Positions 34,899 through 46,905 of a stretch of 64,000 bases of DNA are shown here, piece after piece. Below the pieces are notes generated by a model that made no database searches, was not told the origin of the DNA, and saw only the letters and a program-made list of their open reading frames with translations. The stretch is from Gnetum montanum. Its lineage: Eukaryota > Streptophyta > Gnetopsida > Gnetales > Gnetaceae. The position numbers were made by a program, and so were the translations under genes. The DNA lies in NCBI GenBank assembly GCA_015680685.1, contig MNCI01025442.1:432958-496957 (forward strand), read 5' to 3'. Each line of letters starts with the position of its first letter. Within the stretch, counting starts at the first letter, position 1.

Positions 34899-36902
34899 TA
34901 TGCTCATGACTGAATGAAGACTCATCTTCGAGTTAAACAAAACAAGGAACAAGTTCCTTACAAAATATTAGGTATGTATGGGATTATTGACTAACATACA
35001 AACTAACTCAGGTGAAATAGACAGATGCTAAATGCCCAAGTGTATGAAGTTACAAGCTTTATAAAATTGGATGTTCATGATAAAAGAAGTAAACACCCTA
35101 GAAAGAAAACTGACATCCAACACCTCTTGGTAGCTGAAGAAAGAGATAGAAGATCCAACAATCATGAATGGTCCTCGTCACAAGGTGTGCAACATCATAC
35201 TTGGTGAAGATAGTCCTACTTCTAGTCCATGCTTTCCACTGAAATCACAATAGAATCTTGAATTAGTATGTAATGTGTAACACATAGCTATTAAGTACCT
35301 TGTCTCTTCAGTGGTTACACAGCTAGGTTGCGATTGTGGTAGAATGATTCCTTTAATAGTGTTAGTGGGAAGGCTAACAAATAGGGTAAAACAAATAAGT
35401 GGTCCATTAAAGTTGAAAAATTTTGATGCAAGGAAATACTTGAAGAGGGTGTAAGAATTCACAATAATAAAAAGAAAATTTCATTGAAAAATGTTGTGAA
35501 GATGTGCACAATTGGATGTCATTGATGGGGTAAACAAAAGAATTTGATTGTAAGAGTGTCTAAGGATAAAGAACGTAGCTAACTCAACCAAAATATATGC
35601 AAGTGGTTCCTTCCCAAAGTAGGCACAGGGCTTTTATGCCCTTGCATAACTTCAAACCAAATAGTCCATGGGCTCCATGGATAATTAATGGTTACGAAAG
35701 GTTAAGTACAAAAACCCGGAAGAAACTAACTAAGAATTCTAACACATCAAATCATGAACATGAAACTAATAGTGAGGTGAGACATGGAAAGTATAGATGG
35801 ATGAGAGAGACTATAATGGAGTTCCTAATTAAGGTCACATGAAGTCCCTTGTGGATTTTCTGGTTAAATGACTTAATAGAATCCATCCTTAGTCTAAACC
35901 AAAACCAACCACATTTAGTGACTTTACATCAACATTCTAAGACTACTCCATCCCCTGAGATACAAGACTACTCCCATAGAACAACCATGATTCATTATTA
36001 AAGAAGAAAAAAGAAGTAGGAAGTGAGGAAGGGCCTTAGTTAAAGGGGACCTTTAGGCATGGGTACATATCTTTCTAGTCCCATAACCAGTTCTTATAGC
36101 TTTTTTATTTTGTCTAAGGGGTGTGCTTTGAATTTCCATCATTTACTTTTTATTTTTTATTTTTTGGAACCACACTATGCAAAGACTTATTCAACTTCCT
36201 TTTATTGGTCAACATGGAACAATAAGAAATCCATGAAAACATACATGCACCCAAGCAAGCAAAAAGGCACAAAGAATACTGAATCCCCTTGAAGCCACAC
36301 CCTATTCAAACCTTTGAATCCTTTCTAATTCTAAAAACTACCAAAGTCACAAATTTGTTAAAGTTTTATTAATGAAAAAGGGACTATGCATTTCCAAAAC
36401 AAAGAAAACCATAGAGTTTGTGGATGGGTGAATGTTGTGGACTCACTGCTTGTTTCATGAAAAAGAAACCATGACCTAATCATCTATAATGAAATTCAAA
36501 GCCAGAAACCAAACACCAATAATCAAATAATAGAAATAGTATATATCACCATCAATCAACGCATTACCACTATACCTAGCACTTATTAACAAAAAGTTAG
36601 AAAATCACACCAAAATAAAAGAAAATATAAAAGAAGGTGTAAAATATTCAAGAAATAGCAAATGTACTAATGATGGTGTAAAACAAAAATTAGAAAAGAT
36701 TAATAACATGAAAATAAGAAGATGTAAAATAAAGAATGTGTAAAACAAAAAGGTTATAAAACAAGAAGATGAAAAACACTTAAGAATCTTGAACACTAGA
36801 ATGGGGGGTAAACCCCATGATGAAACATTTGGCCATGAAAAGGATTAATAAGTGGATAATTAGGATCCATGCATGTATGAAACATTGGTAACCATTCATG
36901 CC
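34899..36902 (-). other. Composite interior 4: short 3' segment and conserved non-coding block
   Basis: After the polypurine tract come about 600 bp with no 3' ORF, then the family block: 'cttcccaaagtaggcacagg' (35611), 'acctttaggcatgggtacat' (36049), 'aaggggtgtgctttgaattt' (36116). A-rich sequence follows up to the gag stop. Plus-strand open frames at 35025-36292 are not supported by any homology I can see. Confidence 0.55.
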
Positions 36903-39272
36903 CTAGCCACTGGGTGTTTGTTGGTGGTGCGATGTTGGGTAGAAAAATCGTCGGTCATACACTTGGTTGTTAAATGGATGGTAGGACAAGGTATGAGGTG
37001 TGTGAAAATTATGGATGGCTAGCCCACGATTGCACCCTTGATCATGATATGGTATGCATGGATTTGTTTGTCTTCCCATGCTTGTACATTCATTAGTTTG
37101 ATTTGGGATTGAAGTACTAATGGATGGTGGCCCTTGTGTTGGCTCAGAGCACGGTGGTGGTGAAAAGAAAGGTGGTGTACTAAATTGGCATTGTGCTAGC
37201 TTGGATGATGTGGTGGGTCCATGCATGGTTTGCTTTGGCTTACAGTCTTTCCTCTAGAAGGGGTGTTTCCTACGTTGTGGTTGAGACCCACTAGTATTAG
37301 CATATCTATGCACATGTGCAACATAAGCAACATGTGTTTGTTGATATTGTGATGCAAAACCTTTCTTTGTCCTTGGTGATGGCATATCATGAGGTGGATT
37401 ATGAGAATATCGAGGGTAGGATGGATGGTAAGAGGTGCAAGGTGGTGATCCTTTAGGGGATGTCATGAATTGATGATGCTCGAGAGAGTGGTAGTGGTGA
37501 TTAGAAGTAGAGGATGTAGACCTAGTTGGAGAAATAGGGTGATGAACATAGTATCCATGCAGTTTCGGCAAGTAGGAAGGATATGGTTGATTTGGTGGCA
37601 GCCTCCCCCACAATTGTGGTTGTTGCCATTGTGGTTGATGACTATGTTGAGGCTGGTAATAAGTCTCCCTAGGATGGTACAATCGGTTGGGGGACTATCT
37701 ATAATTACTTTGTGGGAGAGGAAATCTCTTGGGCATGTGCTTTTGCACAAACTTTGGATTTAAGGCACCTACCCAATACTCTCATAGATGCAACAAGAAT
37801 GGGCAATGGCCCTTCAGATGATCATATATGTAGATGTCACATCCATTATCTTCTTCTATGGTTGAGTCTGTAGCCTCACTTTCTTTAGCCATGTTTCCCT
37901 TTTGCTAAAAGGTGTTCTTAGTTGTTTCTTGGTTTTGTATCCTTTGTTTATCATGATTTCCTTGCTTATTTTGCATGATCCTTTCCTCGACTATCTCAAT
38001 GAGAGTTGTGACATTTTCATATATCCATTTGGACATCCTATTAAATTTTTCTTCTAATTCATCAATAGACTCCTACATTGGCAAGGTTTGTTGTGGGATC
38101 ACCTTATCATGATTAGTTTCATTCTTCTTATCATAAATCTAGACCTACTTCTATTGAAGAGTTAGGTCCCATTGATACTACTCAACATTCTCCCATTTGC
38201 ATATCTCTCCCTCTTATTTTGCCACCTACTCTATTAGCTCTTTGATCTAATGGACTTCCAGCTCATATAATTGCCCTAGGGCATACATCCCAAGGGTTTC
38301 CCTTATTTCATTATAAAGCCCATCTATGATGTGGAAAAGTTACCTTTCCTCAGAGAAATCATGGCCTGGGTATCTATTCAGTAAAGTATAATATCTATCT
38401 AAGGCCATGTCCAAGGGTTCATGTTGTTCTTGTTTCCACTCTTGGATATGTCTCCTCAAACTGGACACTCTTGCATAAGTTTGATATTTCTTGTTGAAAA
38501 GTTCCAACATTATAGACCATCATTGGATTGAATTTGGTTTCAACAATTGATACCACACTTTAGCTCTACCAATTAGTGCCCAAGAAAAGAGCTTAAGCTT
38601 TTGCCACTCACTTTCCATGTTGTAGAATGCACAGGCATCATGAAAGGCTTGTAAATGATGTTGTGGATCTAAATCATAGCCTCTTGCAAATTTAGGAAGA
38701 TTATTCATATCAAGCTTAGGTAGACAACTCTTTTTGTGATGCTTGCAAGATATCTTTACTACCTTTGTGATCTACATTAGGCTCTTAGTGGCCAATAGGG
38801 ATTCATCATCATCAAACAAATTGTAAGGGAAATTTCTATGTTCATGGTGTCCTCTTTGACTTTGCCCGTGGGTTTAATTCTAGTTTTTAGTCTGATCCTT
38901 TAGTGAAGCTTTATCTCTATACCTACATTCATATTTGTTAGAACTAGACATTGAAGGGGAAGAGGAAGATGAGGTACTAGAAAAATTACCATGGCTTCTA
39001 TGGTGTTCTTTAGTGTCCCTTGACTTATCATTTCTTGGTTTTGAGGAGGCCTTAGGCCTTGAGGCCTTCCCTAGTCTAGGATCTATGTCATCTCCTCTAA
39101 GATTGTCTACCTTAGGTGAATGTATTCATTGGTTGTCGTTAAGGTGGTCACGATCATAAGAAACCCCTACATAAGGTTGACCACTCCAATCTTCTTCATC
39201 ATATATCTCGTTAGTTCTCCAATGAATGTGTTCACTATATAGTGCATTTTCATTTCCATGTGGGAGAGACAT
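36903..39272 (-). pseudogene. Composite interior 4: gag
   Basis: Start ATG at 39272 (MSLPHGNENALY...), equivalent to the E5 start (MPLLQDYDN...). Capsid core: 'MNNLPKFARGYDLDPQHHLQ', 'AKVWYQLLKPNSI', 'YQTYARVSSLRRHIQEWKQE', 'HIIDGLYNEIRETLGMYALG'. The zinc knuckle is damaged ('CDIYIYDHLKGHC', second Cys lost). A long Pro/His/Ser/Tyr/Gln-rich tail is open over 37682-37254 and 37226-36903. Total about 780 codons with roughly a dozen stops. Pol does not follow; non-coding sequence starts directly after the stop. Confidence 0.72.
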
Positions 39273-39378
39273 TGTTGTCGGTTACAGTGTGTGTGATTTA
39301 ATATTTTCTAAAAGATATATTGTTAATACCTTCTATAGAGATCATGTATGATATAACTAATCTAGATAAGTAACACCA

Positions 39379-39396
39379 TCCTCGATAATAACACCA
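39379..39396 (-). promoter_or_regulatory. Primer-binding site (tRNA-Asp type) next to LTR D
   Basis: The minus strand reads TGGTGTTATTATCGAGGA, one T from LTR D. Decayed by transitions from TGGCGCCGTTGCCGGGGA. Confidence 0.7.
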
Positions 39397-39397
39397 A

Positions 39398-40212
39398 TGA
39401 TGAGCGATGAGGCACCCCTACGCTCAACCATATGAATCACAAGTGTTCACGCATGATCTGGTCAAATTTTGCAGATGGGACTAGTTGTGGCATCTAGATT
39501 GTTATGCTTTAATCACAATTTGTTATCTTCCCACTTAAACTAGTGGTAGCTTTGTCACGTATGGTTTAGTCCAAAGTGAGGCATATAATGTTGTTCCTAA
39601 TTCTAGGCTACTCCTGATGGCAATAAAGAGATGAATTAATTAAACTAACAAATAATGGAAAACAAGCTCTAAACTAGCCTATGGCGATGGGCATTTGCAC
39701 TTAATCGTCCGTACATGTCTTGGACTTAGTGAAACTACTTCTAGGATTGCCAAATGTATGTCACTAGTTGTGCCAAACTATACACCTCTGGATTACCAAG
39801 TATTTATACTTAAACACTCATGATTAAGGTGTAAACATTCCGCTTAATAATAGGAACAATAAATAACAATAAATGGGAATACTAAACTAAAGAAAGTAGT
39901 AAATAATTAAAGTAATAATAATCTAAGTGGATGTTGCAATGATGGAAGTAATCTCGATCTTTATTGCCAGTCATGTAATGTGTCCAAGTACGTCACACTC
40001 GAACAAAGGTGTTGTACAATTACAAACATCACATTGTGGGCATGCACTGGAAATAATAGACTTTAAAGAGAAGAAATTGAAAATGAAAATGAAACTATCT
40101 ACTGGACTACTATGACTATCCATCCGAGTATCCAAGTGTCATATTTATAGGCAAGCTCAAATGAGGCAATGTCAAGTATGCAATGTCAAGGCCACTGAAT
40201 AACAACTCATCA
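39398..40212 (-). repeat. LTR D of composite
   Basis: TGATGAGCGATG to AACTCATCA, followed by agtag. Its variants match LTR A. The U3 palindrome array is nearly lost (about 40168-40195). Confidence 0.83.
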
Positions 40213-41607
40213 AGTAGTATTTGAAGTAATATTTTTTTAAGAGACTTGAACAAGTTTTCCCTATAAAAAATTCTTTTTGGCATAATACCTTTATTCATAA
40301 TTGGCTATTATGTCTTGCTACTGTTTTACCACAAGGTTCTTTTATCACTAAGAAAATATAGAAAGCTTTGTAGCATATTAGTAAGTTTTGGCATTTCAAT
40401 AAAATCACAATTCCCTTCAATGTTATGGATGATATCTCTCCTAGTGATTACCTATTCATGGTTTTGTCAATTAGTTTCTTGTTAGTTCCAACAAAGTGTT
40501 ATTTCTATGTTCTCATGATATCATAGAATTAGTGACAACTTGGTCTAAATTTAAACCTGTTTATATTATTTCTAATTGCATGAGAAATACTTTCATGAGT
40601 ATCATTTAGTAGCTCAAAGGTTCTATTGCTTTTTCAACCACCTCTAGATATTTTTGCCAATCTTAAGTGAATGGATGACTCCTCTTTCTCTCTTTATAGT
40701 GCTCATAAAGCATCCTCTTTTTTAAGGTTAACAACTTATATTGTTATTAGATGCAATAATTTTTTATCACTTGTTGATTTAGAAAAGTAATGGCATACTA
40801 TATTCAAAAGATATTGGAAGTTTTCTTGTCTTCCTGAAATTAAACATTTCATGTGGGATCTTCTTGAAGAAAGTCTTCCTATTGAACAATGTTTTATATA
40901 TTTGGGTGTGAAATAGCCTAATAATGAGGTGTTAGCCTAGTGGTATGGGTCTTGGCAAAGTAATCCTAAGTCACAAGTTTAATTCTACTAGGAAGTACTA
41001 AGTTACAAACTTTTATAAATTTTAGGATGTACATATGTTTCACTTTTTTTAGGTTTTAATACCCCCTCTAAATGTATGCTATGCAATTTATTTGATGAGT
41101 TTATTTATTTTTTAATGATTATATATTTGCAATTCATGCTTGAAATTAGGCCTCTCTTACTATTAATGGTTTCTTTGCTCATTGGAAAGAAGCTCTTCTT
41201 GGACATGCTTCTCCTCTTTCTAAGAAGTTTCTTTTTATCTGGAAGTTCTTGCATCTTGTATTTTGCATACTATTTGGAAAAATAGATGTGATATCTTTCA
41301 CAATTAGACATCTATCTATGATTGCTTCACTATGCTCTAAAAAATAAATATTATTTAACTTGTTATTTTTTAAGTTAAGTCTCAAGCTAACAGTCCTTTA
41401 CTAGAGGTTAATAATCTTCTTTATGTAATGAACCTTGGACTAGCAGTATTCCTATAAACTTTATTTAGCTTATTCTTAAGCCTTAGTGATGTTGTTTATT
41501 ATTTTTCTCATATCTTTGTTTCTCTTTTTGGCTACTAACAAGTCTTTAGTAGGAAGTAAAAACCCATGATGGATGCTTCTAAATAATGCTAAAAGCCTAA
41601 TCCTTTT
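40213..41607 (+). pseudogene. L1-like LINE 2, 3' part (carries a SINE; cut by E6)
   Basis: Continues LINE 2 after the composite ('NIFLRDLNKF', 'LFGIIPLFIIGYYVL'). A 'CMLCNLFDEFIYFL' segment after the SINE fits the zinc-binding domain downstream of plant L1 RTs. The tail 41180-41500 aligns with 63680-63960. Stops are frequent. Confidence 0.6.
40919..41067 (+). mobile_element. tRNA-derived SINE, copy 1
   Basis: Polymerase III-type box A TTAGCCTAGTGG at 40932 and box B-like GTTTAATTC at 40977. The body ends in 'aggttttaataccccc'. A second, shorter copy with the same head and tail lies at 54475-54602. Embedded in LINE 2. Clear TSDs were not found for this copy. Confidence 0.65.
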
Positions 41608-42534
41608 TGATGAGCAATAAGGATTCCCAATGCCCATCCATAGAGTTTATGGTATTCAAACATAATAAAGTTTCATTTCATTTCATAAGTATTGCAAGAG
41701 ACCATTTAGTAATCTATGAATTAAACTAGTAAGATTTCTAGATAGTCGATTAATTATGGATCGTTGTCTTCCCAACTATACTCGTAGTGGCTTTTAGTAT
41801 ATGTGGTCAAAGATTAGTTGAGGTACATCACAATTGATGTTGTATGATCATTATTAAATAATATTAAATTATAGAAATTTAACCTAATTACTTTAAATTA
41901 TAGTGAAATAAACTCTAATCTATCTTAAAATGATGACTATTTGGTCCCACTCACTGTACATGTCCTAATTGTACACACCCACTACTGGGATTACCAAATG
42001 TAGCACTATTAAGAAAAGCAAGTGTTAAAATTACCGGGCTACCAAATGAATACATGTTACACTTAAAGTGATCATGTTCATTCCACCATGTTTAATATGC
42101 ATTTAAGAAGTTAAGTAAATTATTATGTTAAGTAGGTGTAAAGTTAAGTATTAATTTATTTTTATATAAATTTAAAAGGCATAGAAAATAAAGTATTAGA
42201 TAAGTCAAAGTATTGCAATGAAAAAAATAATTTTAATCTTTATTTCCATGTATGCAAAGTGTCCAAGTATAGTGTAATCAAATAAAGACTTCATTCAACT
42301 ATTTCAAATCATGTTACGATTCCTTACTGACTGGTATTAGAATTCAAAAAAACAAATTAACAAAATTTTACTATCAATGTATTAATGAATGCATTTAATG
42401 CAATAGATGCCTTGTATATAGAGGACTTTATTGTTATTACATCAATGTAGCTGCATCAATGAAGCACACATTGTATCGATGTAACTATGATGACATAATT
42501 ATGTCTTCACAGTTGACTAAACTATTGTTCATCA
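41608..42534 (-). repeat. E6 3' LTR
   Basis: TGATGAGCAATAAGG to GTTCATCA, followed by 'tacccccatgactaac' (polypurine tract reversed). An older type resembling the E1 LTRs ('ttcccaactatactcg', 'tccaagtatagtgtaatca'). U3 holds ATCAATG/ATCGATG repeats (about 42440-42490). Inserted in LINE 2 after ctttt. No partner LTR is seen. Confidence 0.72.
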
Positions 42535-43560
42535 TACCCCCATGACTAACTAAAAACCCATCCTTAAGTTAAAAAAATTTGGGGCAAAGTTTGTTACAAA
42601 ATTGTGAGAGTGTCTATAACTAATTAACTAACTTGAATTTACAATTTTACTCAAGTGGACTTGACAAAATGATAAAATTCTAGAGGCATCAAAACATTAT
42701 AAAAATCTATAAGTGGTTCTTATGACTAATCTAATGCTACTATCTTTAGACATAAAGCTTCAATTAATATCCTCATCTTCTCCTGCTTAGGCCAAGGATC
42801 ATTAACTATCTAGGCCCAATCTACTAGGGTAGACATTGTCGAAAATTGCCATGAACATGATAAATTTGAAACATTTCATGGGCATTAACAAACCAAGTTG
42901 CAAAATTAGTGTATTTACCATCAAACATCTTCACTTGGTTCTTAGTTACTAGCAATTTGTCATGCTTTTGGCTAGGTTCTCTACTATATCTTTCTAATTT
43001 TTGAATTTGGTCTTAAGAACTTGCAATTTCACATTAACAATATGTAGCTTTTGTTGGATCTCAATATGGAGCTAGTGCTCACATTCATATAGTGAGAACA
43101 TGGTGGCCACCCTAAACTCATTTATTGGCTTTCTTGCAATGAGGATTGCAAGATTAGCATACAGTAGGTTGACAAGTTCCATATACTTTGCCTTATCTTC
43201 AAGCTATAGCTCCTTTATTTTGAGCTTAGCTTGATTAATAACAATAATGCCCTTGTATATAGGCTACTAGTTTAGGTTTGGAAGCTACTAAAGGATGGTT
43301 TTGAGTTTGATCTTGATCATATGGATCTCCTTTTCATTTATTCTTTTTGGAGATCCACTTAATCTCAAAAATGATCCTTAATCTTTTTCTACTTTCTAGC
43401 CTTGTTTTGACATGCCTCAATTCCCATGATTATCTTTTAGTAAATGGCCCTTACCTCTTCCATAGTTAGATTCTAGTTCTTGCATATCTAGTAAATAATT
43501 ATAATCTTTTATATCTTCTAGTAGATAATCATAATCTTGCATATCTAGTCATTCTTGATT
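42535..43560 (-). pseudogene. E6 interior: truncated 3' ORF with coiled coil
   Basis: Starts like the interiors of E1 and the composite ('cccatccttaagtt'). The 43000-43330 segment aligns with 29740-29830 and 2650-2800 ('aagattagcatacagtaggt', 'agttccatatactttg'). The remainder of E6, including gag and 5' LTR, is missing. The right edge is approximate. Confidence 0.5.
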
Positions 43561-44041
43561 ATTTTGTCACTCTAGAATATCAATTTACTTAGAACCAGTC
43601 CTTAAATTAAGGTCACTTCAAATATAAAATTCACCTTTTAATTTAAATTCTATTGTATTTCATCCTAAATATTAAAAATGTTTTTTTAAGATAAACTTGG
43701 CTTTGTATAATATGTTAAATCTCATGGGTGAAAGTAACAAAAAGTAGATAATACAAGGCATTTTCTTTGAATTATCTGCAACCAAATATATTATTAATAC
43801 TCATCAATCTTTTCCACCTTAATTACCTTTTGTATCCTTTTTTCAAAAAAAAAAAAAAACAAGATAATCCTCCTCATGGTCTTCCTTGTTTGGAAGATCT
43901 AACACTTGCTACCTTTATTATACTAAAACTAGATAACTCGAAAATTTTCAAAATTTTACTCTTTCCAAGTTTCAATCCCTCTAAAACTATTAGACTTTTT
44001 TAATAATCAAATATTATGTAGTGTAGTCATTTTAGTGGTAA
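43561..44041. other. No recognisable feature
   Basis: AT-rich, with an A15-class homopolymer at about 43845. No homology recognised to the other repeats in the window. Confidence 0.5.
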
Positions 44042-44917
44042 TGTCACTAATGAGGAGCTCCCATGGATTCCATAATCTAAGCTCTCTCAAATGTCTCAAA
44101 ATAACACATTTGAATAATAAAAGAAAATAAAAGCTTTATTTTTATCCAGATGGAGAATTTACAACATAAAGAAAGCACAAATTCCAAAGGATAGACCAAA
44201 GATTCAATCTAATTCTCATACCACTCAATTAAAGCAATCACACATATGAAAGCCAAGACAATCGACCAAGGCTCTCTCTCTCTCTCTATTTCTCTTCTCA
44301 CAACTCTCTACATAATGGCCAATAATGGCTCACAAACAAGAAGAACAAGAGTGCTCAAGATGAGCTTCACACTCCCTTTCTCAAGACACTCTTTTGAGGC
44401 TCTCTTACCTCACTCTTAAGACCAACCTTCTCTCTTAAGACTAGCCTCCTCCTTGAGACTAACCTTCTTCCTTCTAATTAGCCTACCTCAAACTTAGGTC
44501 CTTAGTGCCTTTTATAGCCTTCCAAGTGTTTCTTCATCTTCCCTTCAAATTAGATTAAAATTTGAAGTTTATGAAATCCATACGAGATGTCTTGGAGAAG
44601 TAGGAGACATATTTCCCAAGTGTAGAGATGTCAGAGGAGACATCTTGAATCTAGTTGAGACGTCTTGAGTCTGGCTGAGATGTCTTAGAATCATGTAAGA
44701 TATCTTGAAAGTGTGGATATGTATTGAATGTAACTAAGATGTCTCACCTAGTAGGGCCAAATATTAAGATGCTTGTTTTAAGACCTATAACCTTCAAATG
44801 CCTCTAAACGAGCTCCCATAGATCCTAGAACCCCCTAAACTCATCAAAATGAGTCCAAAACACCTCCAAACATGCTAAAAATTTAGGGAAAGATCCCATC
44901 ATTAGAAAGATGTTACA
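44042..44917 (-). repeat. LTR of a different retrotransposon family
   Basis: On + it starts TGTCAC and ends TGTTACA (TG...CA). In minus sense it has the order expected of an LTR: palindrome array (44737-44584), TATA box 'ggctataaaagg' (44509-44520), a CT/GA-rich leader and 'aataaa' signals near 44125-44140. No TSD is seen, and neither flank gives a convincing primer site. The purine-rich 'aaggaggagggtga' at 44944-44957 (minus) could be a polypurine tract 26 bases before U3, making this a 3' LTR. Boundaries are tentative. Confidence 0.5.
44584..44746. promoter_or_regulatory. About 20-bp-period AGAYRTCTY palindrome array
   Basis: GAGATGTCTT, GAGACAT, GAGATGTC, GAGACATCTTG, GAGACGTCTTG, GAGATGTCTTA, AAGATATCTTG, GGATATGT and AAGATGTCTC start near 44584, 44604, 44625, 44637, 44657, 44677, 44697, 44715 and 44737. 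Most spacings are 19-22 bp, two helical turns. The array lies directly upstream (minus sense) of the TATA box. Likely a U3 enhancer; function inferred. Confidence 0.6.
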
Positions 44918-45829
44918 TTGGCTTGTTTGATGTCTAGATTATCACCCTCCTCCTTAAAATGACTCTTGAATTCCACACAAGAGGTCTTGACACTTGAAAT
45001 AGTTGTTTCCCCTTCACATAGGCCACAAGTCACACACAAACCCAAGCACAACACACATGGAATGTAGAGCTCACAACATTTTGTCTCTACCATTGAAACT
45101 TATTTCACAAACACATAAACACACAACATAATGTATGCATAACACACATAGACATACATATATACACAAAGAGAACACACTCATTCAAGATGCATTAAGG
45201 ATTACACAAGGGCTAGATGATGTCCTCATCATCTCTTCCACTTTTAAAAATATCATGCTTAATGATCTTTCACAAACTGGAAGGCACCATGCCCCCATGA
45301 CTCAAGGCCATCACACTTATCACAACAATCAAGACTCAATGCATCAAAATCATCATGAAAATGATTATCATTTGAGGTTTTGGTTTTGAGCTTCCCTTTC
45401 TCATGGAGGCTTATGGAATGGGTCCTTTTGGGATATATTGAGGTATGCTACACATCAGTCATCATTTATATTCAAAAATCCATAGTGCAAAGTATTTAGG
45501 CATTTTTTGAAAATGCCTTACTTTTAATGACTATAATATATTTTGTATTTAGAAAATCTACCTTTACTCATATTTCATTTACTTTTTTCCATTCTTTTGT
45601 TTTATTTAAAAGATTTTCCTTTAGGAGATCTTCATTTATTCAAATTTTTTCCTCTTTCAAGTTGTCATGATTGTGCTAAAATTTCCCTTAAGTAGTTAAA
45701 TCAATAAATTTTATAATATATGATGTGGTTTATTATCTTGGAATCCTATGTGATAAAATTATATTAAGCAAGATGAAGAGGTGCATTGTACTTTTTATGT
45801 ACTATGAACATTTTTTAAAAAAATTATTT
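44918..45829. other. Unassigned sequence right of the LTR
   Basis: Minus-strand open piece 45093-44902 is Cys-rich ('CGLCEGETTISS') and may belong to the element whose LTR it abuts; no domain recognised. 45100-45200 is CA/TA-rich low complexity. 45200-45420 codes for nothing convincing (a His/Asn-rich plus-strand frame). The rest is AT-rich. Confidence 0.4.
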
Positions 45830-46039
45830 TAAGTTCCAAAAGCCTCACCTCCCCATATGCTTATATTTACATTCAAACCAAAACTTAAATTTTATTATGT
45901 CTATATAGACCCAAAGGATCTATTAGAAAAAGTAACCCATGCAAAATACATCAATAACAATAAATCCTTAATACAACAAATGTCCAATTCTCATGTAACT
46001 TGAACCCACCCTCTATATAATTTCCTAGAACTAACATGG
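45830..46039 (-). pseudogene. RTE-like LINE A, 3' tail left of E5
   Basis: Shares with the tail of LINE B (53.7-53.9 kb) a segment 'gacccaaaggatctatt' versus 'gacccataggatctatt', and A/T-rich sequence before it. It sits exactly where LINE A should continue beyond the E5 insertion (catgg at 46035-46039). Confidence 0.45.
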
Positions 46040-46905
46040 TGATGAGTGGCGAGGTACCCCTACACTCAACCATATGAATACGAGCATTTCATGCACGATC
46101 CAGTTGAACTTCATAGATAGGCTAGTTGTGGTATCTAGATAGTTACTCGTAGGTCATAGTTCGTTGTCTTCCCACCTAGACTAGTATTAGCTTTGTCACG
46201 TATGGTTTAGTCCGGAGTGAGGTGTATGATGTGTTTCTACACTAGTACTACTCCTGAGTATGATGGAAAATAATATTAATTAAACTAGGGGAGAGAGAGA
46301 GAGAATCTAACTAGCCTAAGTGCAATGAGTATCTGTTCCTTAATCATCTGTACATATCTTGGACCTCATGCATGACTACCACTGGGATTACCAAGCACAT
46401 GGCCTAAGTACGCTACTAGGTTACCAAGTAATCACACTTGAATGCTTGCGATTAAGTTGTACTCATTCCGTGTTTAATAGGAGATAAGGGTGAAGAGATA
46501 TTAACTAGGAAATTAGCAAATAAAAATTAAACAATTAAATAATTAATTAAGCTAAGTGGATGCTGCAATGATGAAGTAATCTTGATCTTTATTGCCGGTC
46601 ATGTGCATGTCCAAGTACATCACACTCGAATAAGGATGCTATACAATTACAATCACCACACTGCGGGCATGCATTGGGAGGAAAGGGTTGAGAAGAATCT
46701 AAACTTAAAAACTTACAATAAAATCTAAAGACTAATGCCCAAAACCAAGTGTGCTACGTTTTATTTATAGACATAGCAGCGGGCCGCGATATCGTAGTTG
46801 ATGCGATATCGCAGCTCCGATAACTGGGCCTGATAGGCCATATCTTATATCAGGGCTTTGATAACTAGGCTCCAATAACTGGGCCTGACAGACCATGAGT
46901 CATCA
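46040..46905 (-). repeat. E5 3' LTR
   Basis: 866 bp. U3 (right end on +) has GATATC palindromes at about 46788-46815, then 'ttttatttatagacatagc' holding the minus-sense TATA box. A GAGA run near 46290. Followed by 'tgcccccatgactgaatg', the polypurine tract reversed. Confidence 0.88.

Larger units (their letters stand above)
28219..40212 (-). mobile_element. Four-LTR composite (LTRs A-B-C-D) of Athila-like elements in LINE 2
   Basis: Outer ends TGATGAGC (28219) and ACTCATCA (40212) are flanked by agtgg and agtag. Order on +: LTR A, interior 3 (3' ORF, non-coding block, primer site), LTR B, taa, LTR C, interior 4 (non-coding block, gag, primer site), LTR D. A and D share diagnostic variants (ttgttcctaattcta, gatggcaataaagagatg, tgaaactactt). 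B and C share others (ttatctaagtctatgct, ctcctaatgac, catgaggctact). So A/D are one LTR pair and B/C another, although position would suggest A-B and C-D. No pol is present. Confidence 0.75.

Noticed and set aside
37470-37763. 97-codon plus-strand frame rich in Val/Arg/Trp
   Set aside because: Antisense of the Pro/His/Gln-rich gag tail of composite interior 4.
40932-40990. Possible tRNA gene (box A and box B)
   Set aside because: No cloverleaf can be folded; the sequence recurs with a common tail at 54.5 kb, so it is a SINE head.
45135-45389. 84-codon His/Asn-rich frame on +
   Set aside because: Low-complexity CA/AT-rich DNA; no domain and no homologue in the window.
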